The notes under the pieces: generated by a model
Database searches by the model: none
Told to the model about the DNA's origin: nothing
The model's input: the letters and a program-made list of their open reading frames with translations, nothing else
Part shown: one piece after another, positions 54,116-62,938 of the stretch
Numbering within the stretch: the stretch's first letter is position 1
Layout of the letters: every line of letters begins with the position of its first letter
Made by a program: the position numbers and the translations under genes
Assembly (NCBI RefSeq): GCF_026239555.1
Contig: NZ_JAPIVP010000005.1
Span: forward strand, 124,001-188,000
Length of the DNA: 64,000 nucleotides
Direction of reading: 5' to 3'
Source: Pedobacter sp. PF22-3
Lineage (GTDB): Bacteria > Bacteroidota > Bacteroidia > Sphingobacteriales > Sphingobacteriaceae

Positions 54116-55663
54116 ATGGCCGAAGTAGGTTTAAAAAAGTGGATTATTACATTTACAGTAATCACAGCTTCTTTGTTGGAGCTGATTGATACAACGATCG
54201 TAAATGTGGCAATTCCACAGATACAGGGAAACCTGGGCGCTACCCTTGAAGATATCGCCTGGTTATCTACTGGTTACGCCGTTGCGAACGTAATCGTCCT
54301 GCCAATGTCAGGATGGTTAGGAAGTCGTTTCGGGCGTAAAAATTATTTCTTAACCTCCATTATTGTTTTTACACTTGTTTCCTTTTTGTGCGGTAACGCA
54401 ACATCACTAAACGAACTGATTCTATTCAGGATATTACAAGGTGTAGCTGGCGGGGGATTAATTTCTACCGCACAGGCAATCTTAATTGAAACCTGGCCGC
54501 GTGAAGATGTGGGTATTGCAACAGCTCTGTTTGGTTTAGGTGCCATTGTCGGGCCAACCGTTGGACCAACCATTGGTGGTTATATTTTAGAAGTAGCCGA
54601 TTGGCCATGGATTTTCTATGTAAATATTCCCGTCGGGATACTCGCCGCCTACTGTACCTATACCTTTATTCGAGAGACGCCGAAAGATGGAAAAGGGAAG
54701 CCCGTGGATTGGTGGGGAATTGCTTTATTGGCAATAGCTGTGGGTAGTTTACAAACTTTATTAGAAAAAGGCGAAAGCGAAGACTGGTTTTCAACGCCGT
54801 ATATTACTGCATTAGCTGTTATATCTGTTTTTGGCTTGCTACTTTTCATCTGGAGGGAAACCGCTACAGAGTTCCCTATTGTAAACCTCCGGATTATGAA
54901 AAAAAGAAGCTTCTCTATTGGGATGTTTACTTCTTTTATTCTTGGATTCGGACTTTATGGTTCAGTATTCGTTTTTCCGGTATTTGCACAGAATTTGTTA
55001 GGATTTACGCCATTACAAACTGGTAAGCTATTTATTGCCGGAGGTATTTGTACCATTGCCATGATGCCATTTATTGGTATTATGCTTAAAAAGGGAGTTC
55101 CTGCACAGTTTATGGCAACAGGAGGAATGTTTCTATTCTTTATTTTCTGTTGGATGTTGAGTAATTCGACATTGGCCTCCGGAACGGGTGATTTCTTTTG
55201 GCCGCTAGTAATTAGGGGATTTGGTATGGCTTTATTATTCGTGCCTTTAACCACGCTAGCGATGCAAGATTTATCCGGTGCAGAGATTGGTCAGGGTTCA
55301 GGTTTAAATAACATGAGTAGGCAGTTAGGAGGGTCATTTGGAATTGCAGCATTAACGACATTAATCCACATCCGTTCAGGTTTCCATAGGAGTAGTTTAC
55401 TTGCCAACGTTAATGATTATAACCCCGCGTTTATCCAGAAGTTAAATGCATTAACAAGCGGTTTTATGGCCAAAGGATCATCACTTATTGATGCGAAATT
55501 GATGGCAATGAAAGCAATTGAAGGTTCTGTGATTAAGCAAACAATGTTGCTTACTTATAACGATGCTTATTGGGTTGCCGGATTGATTATGTTGTTTTCA
55601 ATCCCGCTTCTTTATTTGCAGAAATTTAAGAAAAATGCAAACATTGTTACCGATGCACACTAA
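54116..55663 (+). CDS. DHA2-family MFS drug exporter (EmrB/QacA type)
   Basis: A 515-residue inner-membrane antiporter with about 14 hydrophobic helices. Motif D1 is LLELIDTTIVNVAIPQI, motif A GWLGSRFGRKNYF and motif C GLGAIVGPTVGPTIGGYI. The DHA2 (14-TMS) group pumps hydrophobic toxins with a proton in exchange. It works with the adjacent EmrA-like adaptor and TolC channel. The operon ends in the terminator at 55703-55737. Confidence 0.95.
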   Translation: MAEVGLKKWIITFTVITASLLELIDTTIVNVAIPQIQGNLGATLEDIAWLSTGYAVANVIVLPMSGWLGSRFGRKNYFLTSIIVFTLVSFLCGNATSLNELILFRILQGVAGGGLISTAQAILIETWPREDVGIATALFGLGAIVGPTVGPTIGGYILEVADWPWIFYVNIPVGILAAYCTYTFIRETPKDGKGKPVDWWGIALLAIAVGSLQTLLEKGESEDWFSTPYITALAVISVFGLLLFIWRETATEFPIVNLRIMKKRSFSIGMFTSFILGFGLYGSVFVFPVFAQNLLGFTPLQTGKLFIAGGICTIAMMPFIGIMLKKGVPAQFMATGGMFLFFIFCWMLSNSTLASGTGDFFWPLVIRGFGMALLFVPLTTLAMQDLSGAEIGQGSGLNNMSRQLGGSFGIAALTTLIHIRSGFHRSSLLANVNDYNPAFIQKLNALTSGFMAKGSSLIDAKLMAMKAIEGSVIKQTMLLTYNDAYWVAGLIMLFSIPLLYLQKFKKNANIVTDAH

Positions 55664-55702
55664 AATTGGCAACAAATTGGCTTAAATAATGCCAGAAAAC
55701 AA

Positions 55703-55737
55703 AAACAGCCGGTGTATTTTATTACATCGGCTGTTTT
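55703..55737 (+). terminator. Rho-independent terminator of the efflux operon
   Basis: CAGCCGGTGTA and TACATCGGCTG pair (one G-U) around TTTTAT and are followed by TTTTAA. Confidence 0.82.
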
Positions 55738-55925
55738 AACCCAAAAAATTAACAATCAATGCAATGCCCTTAAACATTGCAAATGTTCTTACTTAACCAC
55801 ATGGTGGCCAAATAAGATTTTAAAATTAAAATTTATTCTACAATTTTCCAAATTGTAAGCCTTAGAATTTTAATACCTTATGCATTTTTTGTAGTATTAC
55901 GGTATACAAAACTATTGCCTAAGCT

Positions 55926-58511
55926 ATGCCCAAACTTCGTTTAACAACGCAACGTGAATCAATTTTTAATAATGAGGTCATCTCAAAATTCGAACTGTTT
56001 AACAGTTTATTTCTCACCTTGCCTTTTTACAAAATTAAGGATACCGGAACACTGCTTCCCCTGTTCTTTAAAAGCTGTGAAGAAGGTATTGCGAACGGAG
56101 AAAAACCTGCACAGATTATAGAAGAATTTTTCGCTAAGTATACCAGTTACACAGAGCGCAAAGATATTATTGACCTGCTTTTTCGTTTCATTCAGTATAT
56201 CGAACGTCAGGTGGTGCTTTTTGATGCTGTAGAAGACGCCTCTTTTACCAAGTTAAATACTACCGACGAGCAGAGTACTTTGGCCTTTATTTTAAAGAAG
56301 AATGCCGATAACAAACCGATGTTATCAAAAATTGAGAAACTGATCGATGAACTTTCGCTTCGTCTGGTTTTAACTGCACACCCTACCCAGTTTTATCCTG
56401 GCAGTGTTTTGGCCATTATTACCGATTTAACCAAAGCTATTCGGGATAATGATCTCACCTCGATGAACTCACTGTTACAGCAATTGGGTAAAACGCCGTT
56501 TTTCAACAAAAAATCGCCAACGCCGGTTGATGAGGCCTTAAACCTGGCCTGGTTCTTAGAAAATACTTTTTATTTTGCTGCGGCAAACATTCAGGAAGAA
56601 ATAGACCAGAACCTGGATGAATATAACCTGGAAACCAAGAAAATTTTAGAACTGGGCTTCTGGCCAGGGGGAGATCGGGATGGAAATCCAAATATTCATG
56701 CCGATACGACCCTAGAAGTTTCTAAAATGCTGCGACAAATCCTGTTTCGCTGCTATTACCGCGATTTCAGAGTGATTAAACGCCGCATCACTTTTAGAGG
56801 CGTTGAAGAAAACATTGCCAAATTGCATGATGTACTTTATCAGAATGCTTTTGATCAGACCTGTGAGCTGCACGATATTTCTGATGAATTAAGAGACAAC
56901 CTGAATAAAATTAAAGAAACCTTATTGGCGGAACATGGAGGTCTGTTTGTTGATCTGGTTAATAATCTGATCCGCAAAATAGATTTATACGGCAATTACT
57001 TTGCCTCACTAGATATCCGTCAGGATAGCAGGGTGCTGAGAAACGTACATGCTTACTGCCGGGCCAATAAGCCGATTTCTTCGCTATATCCTGCTGATTA
57101 TGATAAATTATCAGAAGCTGAAAAACTAAGCCTGATTTCTTTTAAAGAAGCCACTATTGTTTATGCAAGTGAACCTGATGCCTTGATTGAGGATACCATT
57201 CAGGTAATCAAAGAAATTAAGGGGATCCAAAAACGCAATGGCGAAAAAGCTTGTCACCGTTTTATTATCAGCAATTGCCAGCAGGCGAGTGATATCCTTC
57301 AGTTGATTGAACTTTTCCTTTGGAACGGTTGGAGCAAAGATTCGTTAACCATTGATTTTGTACCCCTTTTTGAAACGGTAAATGATTTAAAAGGTGCTGC
57401 GGCCATTATGGAAACCCTGTATAGCAATCCTTTCTACAAGGCGCATTTGGCTAAACGTGGCAATAAACAGCACATCATGTTGGGGTATTCCGATAGTACC
57501 AAAGATGGTGGTTACTTAATGGCAAACTGGTCTATTTTTAATGGCAAAACATCCTTATCGGCTGTTGCGGGAAACCATAATATTCAGTTGTCCTTTTTTG
57601 ATGGCCGTGGTGGGCCGCCTGCACGTGGTGGAGGTAAAACGCATCGTTTTTATGCTTCAATGGGTAAGGAAATTGCGAACAAGAATATGCAATTGACCGT
57701 TCAGGGGCAAACCATCAGTTCTCAATATGGCTCTATAGAAAGTGCTGAATTTAATATTGAGCAATTAATCAATGCCGGATTGAGTTCGGGATTGAAGGAG
57801 AAACACAATATTCTTATAGACCCTGAAAATAAAGCCCTGCTTGATGAAATGGCCGAGGATAGTTACAAAGCTTTTGTGGATCTGCGTGAGCATCCACTAT
57901 TTGTAAGTTATTTGGAGAAATTATCTCCTTTAAAACTGTTGTCTCAGGCTAATATCAGTAGCAGACCAGTAAAAAGAAACGGTGGCGGCGAAATGAAACT
58001 CGAAGATTTAAGGGCCATTAGTTTTGTTACTGCCTGGAGTATGCTAAAACAGAACGTACCTGGTTTCTACGGGATGGGAACAGCTTTGAAAAACCAGGAA
58101 AAGGCCGGGAACTGGGATAAAGTAGTTAAAGTTTACGAAGATTCTGATTACCTGAAAACCATAGTGGATAACTGCATGATGAGCATGAGTAAATCAGACT
58201 TCGTAATTACGGCTCATTTAGCCAACGATAAAGAGTTTGGCGCCTTTTGGACTCAACTACATGAAGAGTTCAAATTAACCAAAGAGATGCTCTTAAAACT
58301 CTCAGGGCAACCAACGTTGATGGCCAATTATCCTGTAGATAAAAAATCAATCGCTACACGTGAGAAAATCATTTTGCCATTGGTATTGATCCAGCATTTT
58401 GCTTTAGAAAAACTGCAGCACGATCAGAATGAAAAAGACCAGCATGCTTTAGAAAAACTTGCGGTAAGAACGGTTTTTGGTATTGTAAATGCTGGTAGGA
58501 ATTTGGCCTAA
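55926..58511 (+). CDS. ppc: Phosphoenolpyruvate carboxylase
   Basis: Fixes bicarbonate onto PEP to make oxaloacetate (861 residues). The catalytic His lies in LTAHPTQFYPGS near residue 152; the family more often reads LTAHPTE. The later motifs are GYSDSTKDGGY near 520 and FFDGRGGPPARGGGKTH near 556-572. The C-terminus is AGRNLA rather than the RNTG of the enterobacterial enzyme. It is anaplerotic and lies alone between two repeat-rich gaps. Confidence 0.96.
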   Translation: MPKLRLTTQRESIFNNEVISKFELFNSLFLTLPFYKIKDTGTLLPLFFKSCEEGIANGEKPAQIIEEFFAKYTSYTERKDIIDLLFRFIQYIERQVVLFDAVEDASFTKLNTTDEQSTLAFILKKNADNKPMLSKIEKLIDELSLRLVLTAHPTQFYPGSVLAIITDLTKAIRDNDLTSMNSLLQQLGKTPFFNKKSPTPVDEALNLAWFLENTFYFAAANIQEEIDQNLDEYNLETKKILELGFWPGGDRDGNPNIHADTTLEVSKMLRQILFRCYYRDFRVIKRRITFRGVEENIAKLHDVLYQNAFDQTCELHDISDELRDNLNKIKETLLAEHGGLFVDLVNNLIRKIDLYGNYFASLDIRQDSRVLRNVHAYCRANKPISSLYPADYDKLSEAEKLSLISFKEATIVYASEPDALIEDTIQVIKEIKGIQKRNGEKACHRFIISNCQQASDILQLIELFLWNGWSKDSLTIDFVPLFETVNDLKGAAAIMETLYSNPFYKAHLAKRGNKQHIMLGYSDSTKDGGYLMANWSIFNGKTSLSAVAGNHNIQLSFFDGRGGPPARGGGKTHRFYASMGKEIANKNMQLTVQGQTISSQYGSIESAEFNIEQLINAGLSSGLKEKHNILIDPENKALLDEMAEDSYKAFVDLREHPLFVSYLEKLSPLKLLSQANISSRPVKRNGGGEMKLEDLRAISFVTAWSMLKQNVPGFYGMGTALKNQEKAGNWDKVVKVYEDSDYLKTIVDNCMMSMSKSDFVITAHLANDKEFGAFWTQLHEEFKLTKEMLLKLSGQPTLMANYPVDKKSIATREKIILPLVLIQHFALEKLQHDQNEKDQHALEKLAVRTVFGIVNAGRNLA

Positions 58512-58543
58512 TACTTTTTGCCGAACCTCGCAGGTCTCAAAAT

Positions 58544-58585
58544 ATAACGTCCAAGGTCTGTGTCCTCACAGACCTTGGACGTTAT
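58544..58585. repeat. Perfect 19-bp inverted repeat after ppc
   Basis: ATAACGTCCAAGGTCTGTG and its exact reverse complement flank TCCT. There is no T tract after it on the plus strand, so it is not a typical terminator. The AGGTCTGTG core also echoes the nearby CCTCGCAGGTCT. Confidence 0.8.
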
Positions 58586-58765
58586 TGTGCTGTCATTCTG
58601 AGCATAGCGAAGAATCTTTTTAATAGTAGCAGATACTGAAATTGACTGGTTATCGTCAACCATGTAATTCATAGGCAGCAGATTATTCATATTGTGTTTG
58701 AGGTTTTAACGGCATTCATGCTTGCTTCGCAGGTCTTCAATACGTTCAGAATGACAAAACTATAA

Positions 58766-58797
58766 AGATTGCTTCGTCGTTCCTCCTCGCAATGACG
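58766..58797. repeat. Half REP, CGCAATGACG type
   Basis: GATTGCTTCGTCGTTCCTCC followed by TCGCAATGACG repeats the right half of 30329-30415. Confidence 0.7.
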
Positions 58798-58807
58798 AAA
58801 TAAACAA

Positions 58808-58840
58808 AAATCCCTCGCTGATTTTCATCAACGAGGGATT
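58808..58840 (-). terminator. Rho-independent terminator of the peroxiredoxin operon
   Basis: AAATCCCTCG pairs with CGAGGGATTT, with an inner TGAT/ATCA stem. On the minus strand it is followed by TTTTTG. Confidence 0.85.
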
Positions 58841-58876
58841 TCATATTTTAAAAAGCCAGATTAAGCTTTAAGACGA

Positions 58877-59125
58877 TTATCGATCAATCGAACCCATCAC
58901 TTTTTGGCCGAAAGCATTTAATGCATCTTTTTCGGCAGCACCTTCACTTACCATCTGGTGTACCTCTAGTGCACCGCAGATATTGGTAATCATTTCACCT
59001 GCCACATCAACTTCATGCTCGCTAACGCCTCTAAATTCGCAGAAAGCCTCTAAAACCTCTAAAGTAGTTTCCAGTTGTGCCGGAGTGGTGTTTTGAAATA
59101 ATTGTCTTATAACTGGAATCTTCAT
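58877..59125 (-). CDS. Small protein of the peroxiredoxin/thioredoxin operon (DUF6952-like)
   Basis: An 82-residue helical protein with one Cys in CEFRGVSEHEVDV and another in NICGALEV. I believe it belongs to the Bacteroidota family catalogued as DUF6952, found beside thioredoxin and peroxiredoxin genes. Its start shares one base with the stop of the thioredoxin gene (TAATG). A role in the same peroxide-reducing pathway is inferred from that coupling only. Confidence 0.75.
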   Translation of the reverse strand: MKIPVIRQLFQNTTPAQLETTLEVLEAFCEFRGVSEHEVDVAGEMITNICGALEVHQMVSEGAAEKDALNAFGQKVMGSIDR

Positions 59126-59433
59126 TACTTTATCTTATTAAATAATTCAATCAATCCTTCTGCTTTGTTGGTTTGTACCTGATCTACCAAAGCACCGCCT
59201 TCAAAAGCTGCAAAGGTTGGTAAATTATCAACGTTTGCAAATTTGCGTGAGTTTGGAAGTTTTTCGGCATCAACAATCAGGAAAGCTACATCTTCATTCT
59301 CCGAAGCCAGCTTTTTAAACTTAGGTTTCATGATTCTGCAGTTACCACACCAGGATGCAGCGTACTGAACCATTACCTTTGAGTTATCGGCAAGGTACTG
59401 TTGAAGATTATCTTCTGTTAATTCTAAAAACAT
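59125..59433 (-). CDS. Thioredoxin-fold protein with CGNC active site
   Basis: A 102-residue thioredoxin-like protein. The active site is WCGNC (Cys29 and Cys32) where canonical thioredoxin has WCGPC, which should shift the redox potential. The cis-Pro appears in NLPTFAAFEGG. No signal peptide is present, so it is cytoplasmic. Lying 14 bp after the peroxiredoxin gene, it is a plausible dedicated reductant for that enzyme. Confidence 0.9.
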   Translation of the reverse strand: MFLELTEDNLQQYLADNSKVMVQYAASWCGNCRIMKPKFKKLASENEDVAFLIVDAEKLPNSRKFANVDNLPTFAAFEGGALVDQVQTNKAEGLIELFNKIK

Positions 59434-59447
59434 AACGTTTTGTTTAA

Positions 59448-60080
59448 TTAGTTAGCGGCTAAATATTCAGCTACGCCAGTTCTGTTTGCGTTCATTGCTT
59501 CTTTTCCTTCTTCCCAGTTTGCAGGACAAACTTCGCCATGTTTCTGAACGTGAGCATAAGCATCAATTAAACGTAAATATTCTTTAACGTTTCTACCTAG
59601 TGGCATATCGTTAACACTTTCGTGGAAAACTTTACCAGTTTCGTCGATTAAGTAAGTAGCTCTGAAAGTTACGTTAGAACCTGAGAAAGATTCGTTTCCT
59701 TCTTCGTCGTAGTTTACTTCCTGGTCTAAAATATCTAAGATGCCAGATAATTGTCTATGAGTATCAGCTAAGATTGGATAAGTAACACCTTCAATACCAC
59801 CGTTATCTTTTGGCGTATTTAACCAGGCGAAGTGAACTTCGTTTGTATCGCAAGATGCACCGATTACAATCGTATTTCTTTTTTCAAATTCAGGTAAAGC
59901 AGCTTGGAAAGCGTGTAATTCTGTAGGACAAACAAAAGTAAAATCTTTTGGATACCAGAATAATAACACTTTGCTATTTTTGTTTACAGCTTCTTCAAAT
60001 ACGTTGATTTTCAAGTCATCACCCATGTCTGACATTGCATCAATACTAACACTTGGGAATTTTTTACCTACTATTGCCAT
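59448..60080 (-). CDS. 2-Cys peroxiredoxin (AhpC/Prx1 type)
   Basis: Reduces H2O2 and organic peroxides (210 residues). The peroxidatic Cys51 is in DFTFVCPTE and the resolving Cys185 in GEVCPANW, so it is a typical 2-Cys enzyme. The active-site Arg is in TFRATYLID. It is first in a three-gene unit with thioredoxin and a small protein, behind a well-formed promoter. It differs from AhpC partnered by AhpF in having no flavoprotein beside it. Confidence 0.95.
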   Translation of the reverse strand: MAIVGKKFPSVSIDAMSDMGDDLKINVFEEAVNKNSKVLLFWYPKDFTFVCPTELHAFQAALPEFEKRNTIVIGASCDTNEVHFAWLNTPKDNGGIEGVTYPILADTHRQLSGILDILDQEVNYDEEGNESFSGSNVTFRATYLIDETGKVFHESVNDMPLGRNVKEYLRLIDAYAHVQKHGEVCPANWEEGKEAMNANRTGVAEYLAAN

Positions 60081-60107
60081 AATTTTTTGTCTTTAATTTT
60101 GTTGGCA

Positions 60108-60138
60108 CAAAGGTAAGGCTAAAACAGTTGTTTATCAA
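60108..60138 (-). promoter_or_regulatory. Promoter of the peroxiredoxin operon (TTG-N20-TACCTTTG)
   Basis: On the minus strand TTG (60138-60136) is followed after 20 bases by TACCTTTG (60115-60108), an exact consensus match. The leader to ATG 60080 is about 20-25 nt. It is the best formed promoter in the window. Confidence 0.8.
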
Positions 60139-60283
60139 CATCGTTTCATTAATAGTTAATTGTATTTATTGATAACGATATAGATGAAAGCTATAATGTT
60201 GTTGTGAAGTATAGTGGGGTTCTATTTTTTCTCTTTCTGTCATACTGAGGTACGAAGCATCTGCGGAATTTATAATAAATGGC

Positions 60284-60389
60284 CGTCATCTCGACTGAAA
60301 CGCAGTGGAACGGAGAGATCTATAGAGATAGATTTAGCTTCGCTGAGCCTTCGGGTTCTCGGCTGCGCTCCTCTTCGCTCGAAATGACG
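60284..60389. repeat. REP element, CGTCATCTCGAC...CGAAATGACG type
   Basis: Second full copy of the 27831-27938 type, with CAGTGGAACGGAGAGATCTA and CTTCGCTGAGCCTTCGG inside. It takes up most of the 322-bp gap 60081-60402; the rest is promoter and AT-rich sequence. Confidence 0.8.
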
Positions 60390-60402
60390 ACCAGAGTGGA
60401 AA

Positions 60403-62787
60403 CTATTTCTTCAAGGTATTCTCATACAATTTAAATATCCTTTTATATTCATCTGTCCAGCTGCTTGGTTCGATAAAACCATGGTCTTCTACCGGGTAAA
60501 CCGCAAGTTCCCAGTTGTTTTTGCCTAATTCGATAAAACGTTGCGTTAGGCGCACAATATCCTGAAAATGCACATTTACATCCACCATTCCATGGGCCAT
60601 TAATAAATTACCTTTTAATTTATCGGCGAAGTAAATCGGAGAGCTTCTTTTATAGGCAATTGGATCGTTGAAAGGTTCGTTTAAAATATTCGAAGTATAA
60701 CCATGGTTATAATGTGCCCAATCGGTAACTGAACGTAGAGCAGCGCCACTGGCAAAAACATCTGGTTCATTAAACATGGCCATCAAGGTGATAAAACCAC
60801 CATAAGATCCGCCGTATAGACCCACATGCTTCGGATTAACACCGTATTTCTCTACCAAAAATTTTACCCCATCTGCCTGATCGGTCAAATCTTTTCCACC
60901 CATGTGACGGTAAATCCCCGTACGGTGATCGCGCCCATAGCCCGAACTCCCGGTATAATCTATATCGATTACGGTGTAACCATTATCGGCCAGTAAATTA
61001 TTAAACATAAACTCACGGAAATAGGTACTCCAGCCAAAGTGGACGTTTTGAAGATAACCAGCACCGTGAACAAAAACCACAGCAGGGTGGTTAGGGTGTG
61101 GATTTTCTGATTTATAAACCCTCGCATATACATCGGCACCATAACGGTTTTTAAAACTTACCAGATCCGGTTGACGCCACTTGTAAGCATTAAATTCAGC
61201 TGATGTAGATTGGGTGATTTTTACCGCTTTAGCTCCGGCTTTATTTGGCTGGAGGAATAATTCTCCTGGTTTATCCATAAAAGAATAATTGATGGCCAGG
61301 TATTTTTCATCAGGGGAAAGCGTAATGTCGTTTAAACCCTTCATGGTGGTAATCTGTACGAGTTCGCCGCCGTTTACGCCGATTTTAAAAAAATTGGTAA
61401 CACCAGGGTGCTCTTTATTCGCTTTGATATAAAACGTATTTCTATCTTTTGATAACTGCACCGATTGTACTTCCCACTTGCCAGATGTAAGCTGTTTTTT
61501 ATTTCCGGTATTTACATTGGCTACATATAGGTGTGAATACCCTGTTGCTTCGCTTTGATAATAAAAACGGTTGTTGTCTATCCATCCCGTATTACCCTGG
61601 TAAAAACCACTAATGCCTGGGCCACCAATCCAGGCTTCGTCACGTTGACGGTCTATTAAAGAAAATTTGCCGGTTAGGGCGTCCAATTTTAAAACCCAGC
61701 GGTCTTTATTGTCGGTAGAGGTTGCCACAACAATTGCCGTACTTCCACTATCATTCCAAAACGGGCCAAAGAAGTTTACAGGACGATCAGCATTTTTCTT
61801 TTTTAAGGTGTCCAATTCTTTTGGATAATCTTTCAGGTAATCAGGCAAGTCTTTTATGCCTGTAATGGTCGATGTTTGGATGGCATAAACCGTATCACGC
61901 TGCGTATCATATATAAAACCCTGCGAGCTATTTTCATTTTCACCAACTTTTGTTCTACCTGGAATATCTTCAGTATAACCAGAGGAAGTAACATAATTGG
62001 GAACAATGGTACTATGGTTGTTCTGTGCAGGTGTGGTTAATTTATAAGTGATAAAATGTGCATCCGGGCTAATGATTACGCCGTTTAAAAACTTATCTTC
62101 AGTATAAAGTTCTTTTAAAGGTTTTGTATCTGCAGCGTTATTCCCAAAGCGGCCTCTTACGCCACGTGAACCATTTTTGGCTTCGGCATTTCGCTTTTTA
62201 ATAATCTCAAAGAGTTCGGTCTGTTGTGCTTTTAGCCATTTATCCTGTTCGGTAGCCGGTTTGCTTTCTGCTCTTCCGGTTTTTTTACCTTTAACAAAAT
62301 TGGTAAGCTGTCTGGTTTCTGCTGATTTTAAATCAACTACGAAAAGATTATCGCCTAGTTGGTAAACAACATTTCCATTGGTTAAAAAAACCGGACTGCT
62401 TTCCCTTTCCTGTGTGCTGGTTAAAAGCGTTTCCTTATTCGTTTTGAAGTTTTGTAAATAGATATCACCACTTTTTTCTACTAAACCCAGGGAACGATCG
62501 GCGTTGTAGGTGTAATTTAAACTCAATAATTTTTCATCTTCCTTTTCCGCTGCCTTAATGGGTTTAGCAGAAGCTGCCGAAACTTTGAATAATTCTTCCT
62601 TGATTTTATTTTCAGGGTTCCAGTTAAAATATAGGGTTTTGCTGTCTGCTGTCCAGCGAAAATTAGTTGGTGAAACACCCATCCATTTTGGGTCACGCAT
62701 AATTTTTTCGACTGTTAAGGGCGCCAGTTGTTGCGCAAAAGTATATTTGCCCGTGCAAAGCAAAAGGAAGAGTAAATATTTCTTCAT
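60403..62787 (-). CDS. S9-family prolyl oligopeptidase / dipeptidyl peptidase
   Basis: A 794-residue exported serine peptidase with a signal peptide (about 1-18). An N-terminal beta-propeller covers about 30-530. The C-terminal alpha/beta hydrolase has nucleophile Ser in LYGGSYGGFITL near 660, Asp in GMVDVNVH near 732 and His in VEDHGF near 768. The TDLTDQADGVKFL-type segment and overall length fit the DPP-IV/acylaminoacyl-peptidase branch. A periplasmic role in peptide trimming is likely, alongside the M14 enzyme elsewhere in the window. Confidence 0.94.
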   Translation of the reverse strand: MKKYLLFLLLCTGKYTFAQQLAPLTVEKIMRDPKWMGVSPTNFRWTADSKTLYFNWNPENKIKEELFKVSAASAKPIKAAEKEDEKLLSLNYTYNADRSLGLVEKSGDIYLQNFKTNKETLLTSTQERESSPVFLTNGNVVYQLGDNLFVVDLKSAETRQLTNFVKGKKTGRAESKPATEQDKWLKAQQTELFEIIKKRNAEAKNGSRGVRGRFGNNAADTKPLKELYTEDKFLNGVIISPDAHFITYKLTTPAQNNHSTIVPNYVTSSGYTEDIPGRTKVGENENSSQGFIYDTQRDTVYAIQTSTITGIKDLPDYLKDYPKELDTLKKKNADRPVNFFGPFWNDSGSTAIVVATSTDNKDRWVLKLDALTGKFSLIDRQRDEAWIGGPGISGFYQGNTGWIDNNRFYYQSEATGYSHLYVANVNTGNKKQLTSGKWEVQSVQLSKDRNTFYIKANKEHPGVTNFFKIGVNGGELVQITTMKGLNDITLSPDEKYLAINYSFMDKPGELFLQPNKAGAKAVKITQSTSAEFNAYKWRQPDLVSFKNRYGADVYARVYKSENPHPNHPAVVFVHGAGYLQNVHFGWSTYFREFMFNNLLADNGYTVIDIDYTGSSGYGRDHRTGIYRHMGGKDLTDQADGVKFLVEKYGVNPKHVGLYGGSYGGFITLMAMFNEPDVFASGAALRSVTDWAHYNHGYTSNILNEPFNDPIAYKRSSPIYFADKLKGNLLMAHGMVDVNVHFQDIVRLTQRFIELGKNNWELAVYPVEDHGFIEPSSWTDEYKRIFKLYENTLKK

Positions 62788-62938
62788 GAATTTAGGTTTG
62801 GATGCAATTTAAGGAATGAGCATGCAAGTTTTAGAAGGAAATGGAAATGTTACATCTCCTCAGCTGTATAAATTAACCACTGATAAATAGGATGAACACA
62901 GATGAAATTTGAAATTATAAACCAAACCTATCGTTAAT

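Larger units (their letters stand above)
58512..58876. other. Non-coding gap of 365 bp made of repeats
   Basis: Holds a 19-bp perfect hairpin (58544-58585), a GTCATTCTGAGC...GTTCAGAATGAC pair (58592-58755), a half REP (58766-58797) and the terminator at 58808-58840. There is no gene. Confidence 0.65.
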
